A stretch of 64,000 nt of DNA from contig NZ_JAFMOW010000060.1 of the NCBI RefSeq assembly GCF_019049675.1, positions 1-64,000 of the forward strand. Direction: 5' to 3'. Source of the stretch: Rahnella bonaserana (GTDB taxonomy: Bacteria > Pseudomonadota > Gammaproteobacteria > Enterobacterales > Enterobacteriaceae). Position 1 is the first letter of the stretch, and each line of letters begins with the position of its first letter. The notes beneath the pieces were generated by a model. It was not told where the DNA came from. It saw nothing but the letters and a program-made list of their open reading frames with translations, and ran no database searches. Below, in pieces: positions 52,842 through 62,013 of the stretch. The translations under genes and the position numbers were made by a program.

Positions 52842-53729
52842 TTACAAAAAGCCTTCTATTAAGGTCTTCATTTCTTTGGTGATGTGTTCCACCAGACGGC
52901 TTTTCGGGATTTGTGGCGGGAAAACGGCCAGATAGGCAATGCTGATATCCGGGGTAAAGGGTTTAACCACCAGATCACTTTTATGGCTGCGCGCCGTGAT
53001 GAAATCGACCACGCCGACGCCAAGATTGTTTCCTGCCATCACACAACAGTTATTGAGTGAGGTTTCTATCGGGTTGTTGAGATACAAGTCGAGGCGGCTC
53101 ATCACCTGATCAAGCTGTTCGCGCAACGGCGTTTTGCGCCCCGGAATAATAGGGCGGTAACGCGTCAGATCCATGGCGGTCACCACATCTTGTTTCGCCA
53201 GCGGATGGCGCGGCGACATCACGGCAACTGCTTTCGCCCGTGCCAGCATTTCCGCTTCCAGACCTTTCACGTCCGGTTTGCCGAATATAAACCCGACGTC
53301 GTACTGATTGCTGGTGACGACATCGGTGATATGCGTCGTGCTTTCTATGTCCAGAAACAGCGAGATATCGCTGATACTCTCTATCAGCGGCGGGAGAATA
53401 TGCTCGACGCACAGCGCCGATAACGCCGCCACCGAGCCAATGCGCAATACGCTGCCTTTGGAATGACGGATTTCGTCGGCGATATGTGAAATATGTTCAA
53501 GTCCGAGATACAAACGCTCGACTTCGCGGTACAGCTTGATGGCGTCGTCACGCGCGATCAGCCCGCGACCGTCGCGGTCAAAAAGCTTCAGATCCACGGC
53601 ATATTCAAAGTCGCGGATCAGCCGGCTCACCGCAGGCTGGGTGATATTCATCATATTCGCGGCTGCGGTAATGCTACCTGTCAGGATCACTTTGTGAAAA
53701 GCTTCAACCTGACGGGGATTAATTTTCAT
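52842..53729 (-). CDS. LysR-family regulator of the nucleoside-hydrolase/ABC cluster
   Basis: 295 residues: helix-turn-helix (NPRQVEAFHKVILTGSITAA, ITQPAVSRLIRDFEYAVDLKLF) and effector domain (VLRIGSVAALSALCVEHILPP, YDVGFIFGKPDVKGLEAEML, NNCCVMAGNNLGVGVVD). GAGGA precedes the ATG. It is divergent from the ABC binding protein across 141 bases, the standard arrangement for a LysR activator and its target operon. The effector is presumably the imported compound or a breakdown product. Confidence 0.87.
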   Translation of the reverse strand: MKINPRQVEAFHKVILTGSITAAANMMNITQPAVSRLIRDFEYAVDLKLFDRDGRGLIARDDAIKLYREVERLYLGLEHISHIADEIRHSKGSVLRIGSVAALSALCVEHILPPLIESISDISLFLDIESTTHITDVVTSNQYDVGFIFGKPDVKGLEAEMLARAKAVAVMSPRHPLAKQDVVTAMDLTRYRPIIPGRKTPLREQLDQVMSRLDLYLNNPIETSLNNCCVMAGNNLGVGVVDFITARSHKSDLVVKPFTPDISIAYLAVFPPQIPKSRLVEHITKEMKTLIEGFL

Positions 53730-53870
53730 AATATATCCTCAGAATCCATAACATTTGTTTATGGATGAAACACAAAATACAATTTTCAATTCAGAAGTCC
53801 ACCCCCTAGACTCCAATTTACGATCTGTCACACATTGCCTGAAAATCTAAAATAATTAAGGGTTAAATGC

Positions 53871-55433
53871 ATGAGAAAGTCTGTTCTGGCAGGAGTGCTT
53901 TCCTCAGCACTGGCCACGCTTTTTATTTTTAATACCACTTCTGCACAGGCTGCTGATCTTAAAATCGGTCTGGCCGCTTCAACAACTTCAATGGATCCGC
54001 AATTTTACGTCGGGGGTGCCAACAGTGCCATGGCGCGTAATATTTTTGACGGCCTGGTTAATCAGGACGAAAAACAACATATTACGCCTGCGCTGGCGGT
54101 GTCCTGGAAAGTCATCAACGACACGACCTGGGAATTTGCCCTGCGGCCCGGCGTGAAGTTTCACGACGGCAGCGATTTCACCGCCAAAGATGTGATTGCC
54201 AGTGTGAAACGCGTGGCGCTGGCCTCGAAAAACAGTCCGAGCGCCTATACGCCGTACGTGAATGATATTGCTGAAGTTATCGAAGTAAATCCTTTAACGG
54301 TGAGAATTATCACCAAAGCGCCAACACCTCTTTTACTGAATAATTTAAGCCGCGTCGCGATTTTGCCTGCGCGTCTTGAGACGGTCGGATCGCAAACCCT
54401 CAACGAAGGGAAAGACGTCATCGGTACCGGCCCGTTCAAATTTGTCAGCTGGACGCCGGACGATAACGTGGTGCTGGCGCGTAACGACCAGTACTGGGGC
54501 GGCAAAGCCCAGTGGGATCACGTCACTTTGCGCGTCTTTAAAAACCCGAGTGCCCGCGTGGCGGCGATGCGCTCCGGCGATGTGGATATGATTGAAAGCG
54601 TGCCGACGGCGGACGGACGGGATCTGGGGAAACAAACCAGCCTGCATCTGGAATCTGTCGCCGGCAACCGCATTCTGTATTTACACCCGGATCAGGATCG
54701 CGATGTGTCGCCATTCGCCAAAGGGCCGGATGGCAGCAATCCGCTGAAAAAACGTGAGGTTCGAGAGGCGATGTCGCTGGCGATAAACCGGCAGGCGATT
54801 GTGGACCGCATCATGGACGGGCAGGGCGTACCGGCGTCGCAACTGGTGCCAAAAGGCTATTTCGGTTATACGCCGTCGATTGCCGCGCCGGTATACGATC
54901 CGGCGAAAGCCAAACAATTGCTGGCGCAGGCAGGCTACCCGGACGGTTTTACGCTGACGTTCCATGCATCGAACGACCGTTATCCGAACGATTCCAAAAT
55001 CGCGCAGGCGCTTGGCCAGATGTTCAGCCGTGTCGGCATTAAAACCGACGTCGTGACCATGCCGGGCAGCGTGTATTTCTCACGTGCTTCAAAACGTGAT
55101 TTCAGTCTGATCATGGGCGGGGCGGCGATTGAAACCGGTGAGGCTTCCGGCGTACTGGGGCCGTTGCTCGAAACCTTCGGGCCGAACGGCGGACAGGGCA
55201 ACCGCGGACGTTATTCCAGTCCTGAATTTGATAAAACGCTGGCAAAAGCGCGGGAAACTCTCGACGACGGTCAGCGTGAAAAGCTGTTGCAGCAGGCCAC
55301 AGAGATTGCGATGAAAGATGAAGGCACCATTCCGTTGCTGTTCCTTTCATACACCTGGGCGATGAAAACACCTTATAGCTACGTTGGCCGCTCCGACGGT
55401 TATACGTTGCCGTACTTTGTGCATGAGAAATAA
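53871..55433 (+). CDS. Oligopeptide-type ABC binding protein (SBP family 5)
   Basis: 520 residues, signal peptide MRKSVLAGVLSSALATLFIF...AQA, then the DppA/OppA-type fold: GLAASTTSMDPQFYVGGANS, VSWKVINDTTWEFALRPGVK, FHDGSDFTAKDVIASVKRVA, GTGPFKFVSWTPDDNVVLAR, REVREAMSLAINRQAIVDRI. It is the periplasmic receptor of the cluster. The substrate is unknown, but the nearby aldolase and two nucleoside hydrolases point to a compound with a ribosyl group rather than a simple peptide. AAGGG lies upstream of the ATG. Confidence 0.86.
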   Translation: MRKSVLAGVLSSALATLFIFNTTSAQAADLKIGLAASTTSMDPQFYVGGANSAMARNIFDGLVNQDEKQHITPALAVSWKVINDTTWEFALRPGVKFHDGSDFTAKDVIASVKRVALASKNSPSAYTPYVNDIAEVIEVNPLTVRIITKAPTPLLLNNLSRVAILPARLETVGSQTLNEGKDVIGTGPFKFVSWTPDDNVVLARNDQYWGGKAQWDHVTLRVFKNPSARVAAMRSGDVDMIESVPTADGRDLGKQTSLHLESVAGNRILYLHPDQDRDVSPFAKGPDGSNPLKKREVREAMSLAINRQAIVDRIMDGQGVPASQLVPKGYFGYTPSIAAPVYDPAKAKQLLAQAGYPDGFTLTFHASNDRYPNDSKIAQALGQMFSRVGIKTDVVTMPGSVYFSRASKRDFSLIMGGAAIETGEASGVLGPLLETFGPNGGQGNRGRYSSPEFDKTLAKARETLDDGQREKLLQQATEIAMKDEGTIPLLFLSYTWAMKTPYSYVGRSDGYTLPYFVHEK

Positions 55434-55525
55434 TAAGCCCATAGTGAATACCGAACCAAGGCGGGAATACAGCACCAACACCAGGGCTGTACTAAGGTAG
55501 TAGTTTACTAAAAGAGAGAGAAGCT

Positions 55526-56410
55526 ATGACTTCTTTTAGCGGTGTGTATCCCTATCTGGTTTCGCCAGTCACTGATGGCGGCCAGATAGATAAACCAGTG
55601 TTAACAGCGCTGGTCGAACATCTGATAAACAGCGGAGTGCATGGTCTGACGCCGCTCGGCAGTACAGGTGAATTCGCTTATCTCAATGCAGAGCAACGCA
55701 CGGAGATAGTGAAAATCGTCGTTGAAGCCGCTCGAGGCCGCGTTCCGGTCATTGCCGGAGTTGCAGCCACCACCATTCAGGACGCTGTAGCGCAAACCGC
55801 TCGCTACGCCGATCTGGGTGTCGACGGTATTCTGGCGATCCTCGAAGCCTATTTCCCGGTGCCCGAACAGGGCGTCGAGGATTATTTCCGTGCCATCGCG
55901 ACTGCCGCAGGAAAACTGCCGGTCGTGCTGTACACCAATCCGCAGTTCCAGCGTTCTGATCTCAGCCTGCCAGTGATCGAGCGACTGAGCCACGTGGAAA
56001 ACATTAACTATATTAAAGATGCCTCGACCAATACCGGCCGGTTGCTGTCGATCATTGAACGCACTCAGGGACGGATGCAGGTATTTGCTGCATCGGCGCA
56101 TATTCCGGCGTGTGTGATGCTGATTGGCGGCGTGGGCTGGATGGCCGGTCCGGCGTGTATTGTGCCCAGGCAAAGTCTGGCACTGTATGAAGCCGCGAAG
56201 CAGGGTGACTGGAAGAAGACGATGGAGTTGCAGCGTCCGCTGTGGCGCATCAACGAAATCTTCGCCAAATATTCGATTGCCGGTTGTATCAAAGCGGCAC
56301 TGCAATTGCAGGGCTTTGCGGTAGGCGATCCGCTGCCGCCGCAGGTGCCTCTGAACGAGGCGGCACGTCAGGAGATCGCAGAGGTTTTACGTTCCGTGGG
56401 GGCGCTGTGA
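55526..56410 (+). CDS. DapA/NanA-family aldolase or synthase
   Basis: 294 residues, TIM-barrel lyase of the dihydrodipicolinate synthase superfamily: [18 protein letters not shown] (the GTTGE region reads GSTGE), [33 protein letters not shown] (catalytic Tyr), [14 protein letters not shown] with the Schiff-base Lys, and a [11 protein letters not shown] segment. Members split or form bonds to pyruvate. In a catabolic operon with nucleoside hydrolases it is probably not lysine biosynthesis, but a pyruvate-releasing aldolase or a dehydratase of unknown substrate. Its stop overlaps the GTG start of the next gene (GTGA). Confidence 0.82.
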   Translation: MTSFSGVYPYLVSPVTDGGQIDKPVLTALVEHLINSGVHGLTPLGSTGEFAYLNAEQRTEIVKIVVEAARGRVPVIAGVAATTIQDAVAQTARYADLGVDGILAILEAYFPVPEQGVEDYFRAIATAAGKLPVVLYTNPQFQRSDLSLPVIERLSHVENINYIKDASTNTGRLLSIIERTQGRMQVFAASAHIPACVMLIGGVGWMAGPACIVPRQSLALYEAAKQGDWKKTMELQRPLWRINEIFAKYSIAGCIKAALQLQGFAVGDPLPPQVPLNEAARQEIAEVLRSVGAL

Positions 56411-57357
56411 AAACTATACCGGTTATCATTGATTGCGATCCGGGCATTGATGATGCCATTGCGCTGCTCAGCGCTTTTGTCTCGCCGCAGCTGAACATTC
56501 TCGGCATCTGCACGGTCTGCGGCAATCAGCCGCTGGCGAATACTACCCGCAACGCGCTGCAAATCGCCGAACTGGGTTACCGGCTGGATATTCCGGTGTT
56601 CGCCGGTTGTCATCAGCCGATGCTGCGCGCGCCGATCCACGGCCAGTTTCACGGTGAAAATGGCCTCGGCAATACCGCCTTTCCCGCACCGCAAAAATCC
56701 GCTGAATCCCTCCATGCCGTTAACTTTCTGATCACCCGTTGCGAACAGGCCATCGCGGGTAATCAGCCGCTGACGCTGTGCGTGCTCGGGCCGCTGACCA
56801 ATCTGGCGACGGCGCTGCGCATGAAACCTGACATTGCCGCCGGTATAGGCCGCGTCGTGCTAATGGGCGGCGCATACCGCGAAGCCGGTAACCGCACCAT
56901 GACATCCGAATTCAATATGCTGGCCGACCCGCATGCTGCGCATATTGTCTTTTCCTCGACTCTGAACATCACCGTTTTGCCGCTCGATGCCACCCATCAG
57001 GTGATCCTGACACCGGAGCACGTGGCGAGATTCGTCAAAGTCTCCGGGCGGATATCCGCGCAGCTGGGTGAGTTAATGGCGTTCTGGGATCGCAACGACG
57101 TGCGCCGTTACGGTTCGCGCGGCGGGCCATTGCACGATCCGCTGGTGATTGCTTACGTGCTGGCACCGGAACTGTTTGGCAGCGAAAAAGCGCGGGTGTT
57201 TATCGAGCACGACAGCGAATTGTGTATGGGACAAACCGTCGCCGACTGGTATGGAAAGTCGGGAATGACGCCCAACGTTGAGATCGTCACACGTGTAGAA
57301 ACGAACAAAGTTTTTGCGCTGTTTTACGAGCTGCTTTCACGTTATGCCGGGAAATAA
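56407..57357 (+). CDS. Nucleoside hydrolase 1 (IunH/Rih family)
   Basis: 316 residues with the calcium-binding N-terminal motif [15 protein letters not shown], then [68 protein letters not shown], and [14 protein letters not shown] with the C-terminal His-Asp motif. Such enzymes cleave the N-glycosidic bond of ribonucleosides to ribose and base. The frame opens earlier, but GTG 56407 overlapping the upstream stop as GTGA gives the normal start (VKTIPVIID). A second, clearly different family member follows after 3 bases. Confidence 0.86.
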   Translation: MKTIPVIIDCDPGIDDAIALLSAFVSPQLNILGICTVCGNQPLANTTRNALQIAELGYRLDIPVFAGCHQPMLRAPIHGQFHGENGLGNTAFPAPQKSAESLHAVNFLITRCEQAIAGNQPLTLCVLGPLTNLATALRMKPDIAAGIGRVVLMGGAYREAGNRTMTSEFNMLADPHAAHIVFSSTLNITVLPLDATHQVILTPEHVARFVKVSGRISAQLGELMAFWDRNDVRRYGSRGGPLHDPLVIAYVLAPELFGSEKARVFIEHDSELCMGQTVADWYGKSGMTPNVEIVTRVETNKVFALFYELLSRYAGK

Positions 57358-57360
57358 TCT

Positions 57361-58323
57361 ATGAGCCAGCGCATCATTATTGACACCGATCCCGGCGTGG
57401 ATGACGCCATCGCCATCTGGCTGGCGCTTGCGTCACCGGAACTGGACGTGCTTGGCGTGACCGTGGTTGCCGGCAATGTGGCGCTGAAAGACACCGTGCG
57501 TAACGCCTGTAAGATTGTCGCGTTGTCCGGTAAAACGCAGATACCTGTTTTTGCCGGCGCACCGGGTCCGCTGGTGCGCGAACAGGTTTACGGCAAATAT
57601 GCGCATATCGGCGCATTCAAAGATGAACTGGTGCCGGACGCTGAACTCCAACCGCAGGCCGAACACGCCGTTGATTTTCTGGTGCGCACCTTACGTCAGG
57701 CCGCGCAAGATAACAGCCCGATCACGGTGTGCGTCATCGGTCCGATGACCAATATCGCGCTGGCGCTGGGGATGCACCCCGACGTCGCGCGCGGCATTAA
57801 ACGCATCGTCACCATGAGCTGCGCGTTTACCGCGCTCGGGCATCGTGTGCCGTGGGCAGAGTTTAACGTATATGCCGATCCGCACGCCGCCGAAAAAGTG
57901 TTTAACAGCGGCGTTCCGCTCGTCATCATGCCACTGGATATGACCTTCCAGGCGCTGATCAGCAAAGATGATATTGAGGCGTTAAGACAGGACGGCGGAC
58001 TGCCGGGCGAGTCGGTAGCGGCTTTACTTAATGCGTTTGACCGCAGTGACCTCAACCGGTTTGGCCGCGAAGGCGGGCCGGTGCATGATGCCACCACCAT
58101 CGCGTGGCTGCTGCAACCTGGTCTGTTTGAAGGTCAGTCTGCACACGTGGGCGTCGAAATCTCCGGTAAAACCGCCGGTTATACTTACGCGGATTTCTGG
58201 AACAAACTGTCGACCCCGCCTAATGCCACGGTCATGCAGAAAGTGGATGAATACGGCTTCTTTAGCCTGCTGCGTCGTGTTTTCTCGCGATACGGCAGCC
58301 GTGATGGCGATGCACAGGCATGA
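57361..58323 (+). CDS. Nucleoside hydrolase 2 (IunH/Rih family)
   Basis: 320 residues: IIDTDPGVDDAIAIWLAL, VVAGNVALKDTVRNACKIVA, IGPMTNIALALGMHPDVARG, IVTMSCAFTALGHRVPWAEF, NVYADPHAAEKVF, and GGPVHDATTIAWLL. It has the same fold and metal motif as the preceding enzyme but differs in the specificity loops: MSCAFTALGHRV replaces [12 protein letters not shown], so the usual MGG has become MSC. The two may act on different bases or ribosides. Its stop overlaps the next start (ATGA), so it is coupled to the permease gene. Confidence 0.86.
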   Translation: MSQRIIIDTDPGVDDAIAIWLALASPELDVLGVTVVAGNVALKDTVRNACKIVALSGKTQIPVFAGAPGPLVREQVYGKYAHIGAFKDELVPDAELQPQAEHAVDFLVRTLRQAAQDNSPITVCVIGPMTNIALALGMHPDVARGIKRIVTMSCAFTALGHRVPWAEFNVYADPHAAEKVFNSGVPLVIMPLDMTFQALISKDDIEALRQDGGLPGESVAALLNAFDRSDLNRFGREGGPVHDATTIAWLLQPGLFEGQSAHVGVEISGKTAGYTYADFWNKLSTPPNATVMQKVDEYGFFSLLRRVFSRYGSRDGDAQA

Positions 58324-59294
58324 GCCGTTATCTGCTCGGACGTTTCGGACAAACATTGCTGACGCTGCTGGTGATGTCGTTACTGGTTTTTGGCGGCGTG
58401 TATCTGGTTGGCAATCCGGTTGACCTGCTGTTAAGCACTACCGCGACGCCTGCTGAACGCCTGAGCGTGATCCAGTCATTTGGTCTCGATAAACCGGTGT
58501 GGGAGCAATATGGCCTGTTTCTGGTCAATGCCCTGCATGGTGACATGGGCAACTCCTTTATCTACAACCAGCCAGCGCTGCACCTGATTTTTCAGCGTAT
58601 GCCCGCTACGCTCGAACTGGCGCTGGTCGCGTTCGTACTGGCGCTGGTGATTGGTATTCCGCTCGGCGTGTATGCCGGTCTGCGCCCTGACGGCTGGTTA
58701 TCGAAGTCGATCATGACCGTCTCAATTTTAGGTTTCAGCCTGCCGACGTTCTGGATTGGTCTGATGATGATCATGCTGTTCAGCGTCAAACTCGGCGTGC
58801 TTCCGGCCTCCGGACGGGGTGCTACCGTGGACGTTTTCGGCGTGCCGGTCAGCCTGTTTACCGCCGACGGCCTCGCGCATCTCATCCTCCCCGCGTTCAA
58901 TCTGGCGTTGTTTAAAATCTCGCTGATCATCCGTCTGACGCGCGCCGGTGTGCTCGAATGCCTGCAACAGGATTTCATCCGTTTTGCCCGCGCCAAAGGG
59001 CTTTCGGAAAGCCGCATCGTGCTGGTTCACGTCCTGAAAAATACCCTGATCCCGCTGATTACCGTCATCGGTCTTGAGCTGGGTTCGCTGATTGCTTTCG
59101 CTGTAGTCACCGAAACCATTTACGCGTGGCCGGGCATGGGCAAGCTGATTATTGATTCCATCGCCGTGCTGGATCGCCCGGTGATCCTGGCGTACCTGAT
59201 GATAACGGTCGTGATGTTCAGCCTGATTAACCTGCTGGTGGATGTGCTGTATGTGCTGGTGGATCCGCGTGTCAGGCTGGGAGGCGAAAACTGA
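58320..59294 (+). CDS. Oligopeptide-type ABC permease (DppB family)
   Basis: 324 residues, about six membrane spans: MSRYLLGRFGQTLLTLLVMS, LDKPVWEQYGLFLVNALHGD, GNSFIYNQPALHLIFQRMPA, coupling loop RFARAKGLSESRIVLVHVLK, and WPGMGKLIIDSIAVLDRPVI. It forms half of the inner-membrane channel for the cluster's importer. Its stop and the ATG of the next gene share one base. Confidence 0.88.
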   Translation: MSRYLLGRFGQTLLTLLVMSLLVFGGVYLVGNPVDLLLSTTATPAERLSVIQSFGLDKPVWEQYGLFLVNALHGDMGNSFIYNQPALHLIFQRMPATLELALVAFVLALVIGIPLGVYAGLRPDGWLSKSIMTVSILGFSLPTFWIGLMMIMLFSVKLGVLPASGRGATVDVFGVPVSLFTADGLAHLILPAFNLALFKISLIIRLTRAGVLECLQQDFIRFARAKGLSESRIVLVHVLKNTLIPLITVIGLELGSLIAFAVVTETIYAWPGMGKLIIDSIAVLDRPVILAYLMITVVMFSLINLLVDVLYVLVDPRVRLGGEN

Positions 59295-60211
59295 TGGCTT
59301 CTGATTCCGTTCACTCGCGCAGCACTGTACAGGGCAAACCACATTCGGCGTTTTACCACACCGTGCGTGCGCTGCTGCGCAATAAATTCTCTCTGTGCGG
59401 GCTGATCATTCTAGGTATCGCCATTCTGTTCTCCGTGCTGGCGCCGTGGATTTCCCCGCAAAATCCGTACGATTTATCGCAGCTCGATATCATGGATGGT
59501 CGCCTGAAGCCGGGCACCGCCAGCCTGAGTGGCATGATTTACTGGCTGGGCACCGACGATCAGGGGCGCGATTTACTCAGCGCGATTTTGTATGGCACGC
59601 GCACCAGCCTTCTGGTCGGGGTTTCCAGCGCGGTGATTGCGCTGACCATTGGCGCGGCTCTGGGGCTTATCAGCGCCTACGTGGGTGGCAAAACAGATGC
59701 GCTGATCATGCGCATTGTTGATATCCAGCTGAGCTTTCCGCCGATTCTGATCGCGCTGATTTTACTGGCGGTGCTCGGGCAGGGCGTCGATAAAATTATT
59801 CTGGCGCTGGTAGTCACGCAATGGGCGTATTACGCACGCACCATTCGTGGCTCGGCGCTGCTCGAACGCCGCCGCAGTTATGTGGATGCCGCCCGCAGCA
59901 TGGCACTGTCTAATCCGCGTATTCTGTTCCGTCATATTTTGCCCAACTGCCTGCCGCCGCTGATTGTGGTGGCGACCATGCGCATTGCTTACGCCATCAT
60001 GCTTGAAGCCACTCTGTCGTTTCTCGGCATCGGTCTGCCGGTCACCGAACCCTCGCTTGGTCTGCTGATCGCTAACGGTTTTGATTATCTGATGTCCGGC
60101 GATTACTGGATAAGCTTCTTCCCCGGCGTCACGCTGCTGGTGCTGATCGTCGCCATCAATTTAGTCGGTGACGCCCTGCGCGACATCCTCAACCCGCGTA
60201 ATAAGGATTGA
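59294..60211 (+). CDS. Oligopeptide-type ABC permease (DppC family)
   Basis: 305 residues, about six membrane spans: LLRNKFSLCGLIILGIAILF, YWLGTDDQGRDLLSAILYGT, RRRSYVDAARSMALSNPRIL, HILPNCLPPLIVVATMRIAY, ATLSFLGIGLPVTEPSLGLL. It pairs with the preceding permease. The end overlaps the beginning of the ATPase gene region (TGATGATG), so the genes are co-translated. Confidence 0.88.
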   Translation: MASDSVHSRSTVQGKPHSAFYHTVRALLRNKFSLCGLIILGIAILFSVLAPWISPQNPYDLSQLDIMDGRLKPGTASLSGMIYWLGTDDQGRDLLSAILYGTRTSLLVGVSSAVIALTIGAALGLISAYVGGKTDALIMRIVDIQLSFPPILIALILLAVLGQGVDKIILALVVTQWAYYARTIRGSALLERRRSYVDAARSMALSNPRILFRHILPNCLPPLIVVATMRIAYAIMLEATLSFLGIGLPVTEPSLGLLIANGFDYLMSGDYWISFFPGVTLLVLIVAINLVGDALRDILNPRNKD

Positions 60212-60213
60212 TG

Positions 60214-62013
60214 ATGCACAACCCGGTTTTACAGGTCGATAAGCTGAATACCGCGTTTTCCGTGGACGGCGAATGGCTGAATGTGGTGCGGGATCTGTCC
60301 TTCTCGATTGGCCCGAAGGAAACGCTGGCGTTGGTGGGTGAGTCCGGTTCCGGCAAAAGTGTGACGGCGATGTCCGTGATGCGTTTGCTGGATGAAAAGC
60401 AGACCCGCTATTCAGGCCGCATCCGGTTTGACGGCCAGGAATTACTCAGCCTGAACCGTGCGCAGATGCAAAGCATTCGCGGCAACCGCATCGGCATGAT
60501 TTTTCAGGAGCCAATGACCAGCCTGAATCCGGTGCTGAAAATCGGCGTACAAATTACCGAAGTGCTCAAACGTCATCGCGGCATGGACGATAAAACCGCC
60601 CGCGCCGAAGCGGTGCATCTGCTGGAAAAAGTGCGTATTCCGGCGGCCGCCTCACGACTCAATGAATATCCGTTGAGCTTTTCCGGCGGCATGCGTCAGC
60701 GCGTGGTGATTGCCATCGCGCTGGCCTGTAACCCGCGTTTGCTGATCGCAGACGAGCCGACGACCGCGCTGGATGTGACCATTCAGGCGCAAATTCTGGG
60801 ACTGATTAAATCGTTGCAGGAAGAAGAGGGCATGTCGGTTCTGTTCATTACGCACGATATGGGCGTGGTGGCGGAAGTGGCGGATCGCACCCTGGTCATG
60901 CACCGTGGCGAAGCGGTGGAGCAGGCCACCACGCGGGAAATCTTCCATCGTCCCCGACACCCTTATACGCGGGCGCTGCTTTCAGCCGTGCCGCGACTCG
61001 GCGCAATGAACGGCGTGGCGTTGCCGAAACGCTTCCCGCTCACCGACATGCAAACCGGCGAACCGCAGCCGGTGGCGGAGTCTGTTGATACGCTGCGCGC
61101 AGGGCTGCCGGTGCTGGACGTTAAAAATCTGGTGACACGTTTTGATGTGAAATCCGGCCTGCTGCGCCGTGTTTCTGCCCGCGTGCATGCGGTCGAAGAC
61201 CTGTCGTTCAGCCTGCAACCGGGCGAAACGCTGTCGCTGGTAGGCGAATCCGGCTGCGGAAAATCCACCACCGGACGCACGATTTTACGCCTGACCGAAG
61301 CGACTTCCGGCGAGGTGCTGATTGCCGGGCAGGATATCCGCCGTGCAGACAGTGCGCGGCTGGCGGAAATCCGCACCCAGGCGCAGATGATTTTTCAGGA
61401 TCCGTACGAAAGCCTGAACCCGAGAATGCGCATCGGTCAGGCGATTGCCGAACCGATGATAAGCCTCGGACTGCACAATGCCGAAAGCGCGAAGCGCCGC
61501 GTGGCGCAACTGCTGAAACAGGTGGGATTGCAAAGCAATATGGCGACGCGATTCCCGCATCAGTTCTCCGGCGGACAGCGCCAGCGCATCTGTATTGCCC
61601 GCGCGCTGGCGCTGGAGCCGAAAATGATCATCGCCGACGAAGCGGTTTCAGCGCTGGATGTGTCGGTAAAAGCGCAGGTGATCAATCTGATGCTCGATCT
61701 CCAGCAGGAGCTTGGCCTCGCGTATCTGTTCATTTCGCACGATATGGCCGTTGTTGAGCGCATCAGCCACCGTGTGGCGGTGATGTATCTGGGCGAAATT
61801 GTGGAAATCGGTTCGCGTGCCGATATCTTCGAAAACCCGCAACACGCGTATACCCGCAAACTGCTGGCCGCTGTGCCGGTGCCCGATCCGGATGTACACC
61901 GTAAACGTACTGTCATTCCCGAAGAACTCGCCAGCCCGCTGCGCGCGGCCGCTTATGAGCCGCCAGCGCGTCATTACCGTGAAGTCAGCGCTGGGCATTT
62001 CGTGCAATTATGA
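60214..62013 (+). CDS. Fused double ATPase of the oligopeptide-type ABC importer (DppD-DppF fusion)
   Basis: About 599 residues containing two complete ATPase modules in one chain, like GsiA. Module 1: Walker [27 protein letters not shown], signature FSGGMRQRVVIAIAL, Walker [15 protein letters not shown]. Module 2: [54 protein letters not shown]. The last has Ala where most have Pro after the catalytic Glu. The Cys-rich tails seen in the separate ATPases at 40.5-42.5 kb are absent here. ATG 60214 has AAGGA at the right distance; ATG 60211 is the alternative. It overlaps tail to tail by 6 bases with the next gene. Confidence 0.88.
   Translation: MHNPVLQVDKLNTAFSVDGEWLNVVRDLSFSIGPKETLALVGESGSGKSVTAMSVMRLLDEKQTRYSGRIRFDGQELLSLNRAQMQSIRGNRIGMIFQEPMTSLNPVLKIGVQITEVLKRHRGMDDKTARAEAVHLLEKVRIPAAASRLNEYPLSFSGGMRQRVVIAIALACNPRLLIADEPTTALDVTIQAQILGLIKSLQEEEGMSVLFITHDMGVVAEVADRTLVMHRGEAVEQATTREIFHRPRHPYTRALLSAVPRLGAMNGVALPKRFPLTDMQTGEPQPVAESVDTLRAGLPVLDVKNLVTRFDVKSGLLRRVSARVHAVEDLSFSLQPGETLSLVGESGCGKSTTGRTILRLTEATSGEVLIAGQDIRRADSARLAEIRTQAQMIFQDPYESLNPRMRIGQAIAEPMISLGLHNAESAKRRVAQLLKQVGLQSNMATRFPHQFSGGQRQRICIARALALEPKMIIADEAVSALDVSVKAQVINLMLDLQQELGLAYLFISHDMAVVERISHRVAVMYLGEIVEIGSRADIFENPQHAYTRKLLAAVPVPDPDVHRKRTVIPEELASPLRAAAYEPPARHYREVSAGHFVQL

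Noticed and set aside
55526-56410. Naming the DapA-like gene dapA (lysine biosynthesis) or nanA
   Set aside because: The operon context is catabolic and the motif GSTGE differs from the DapA GTTGE, so only the superfamily is claimed.
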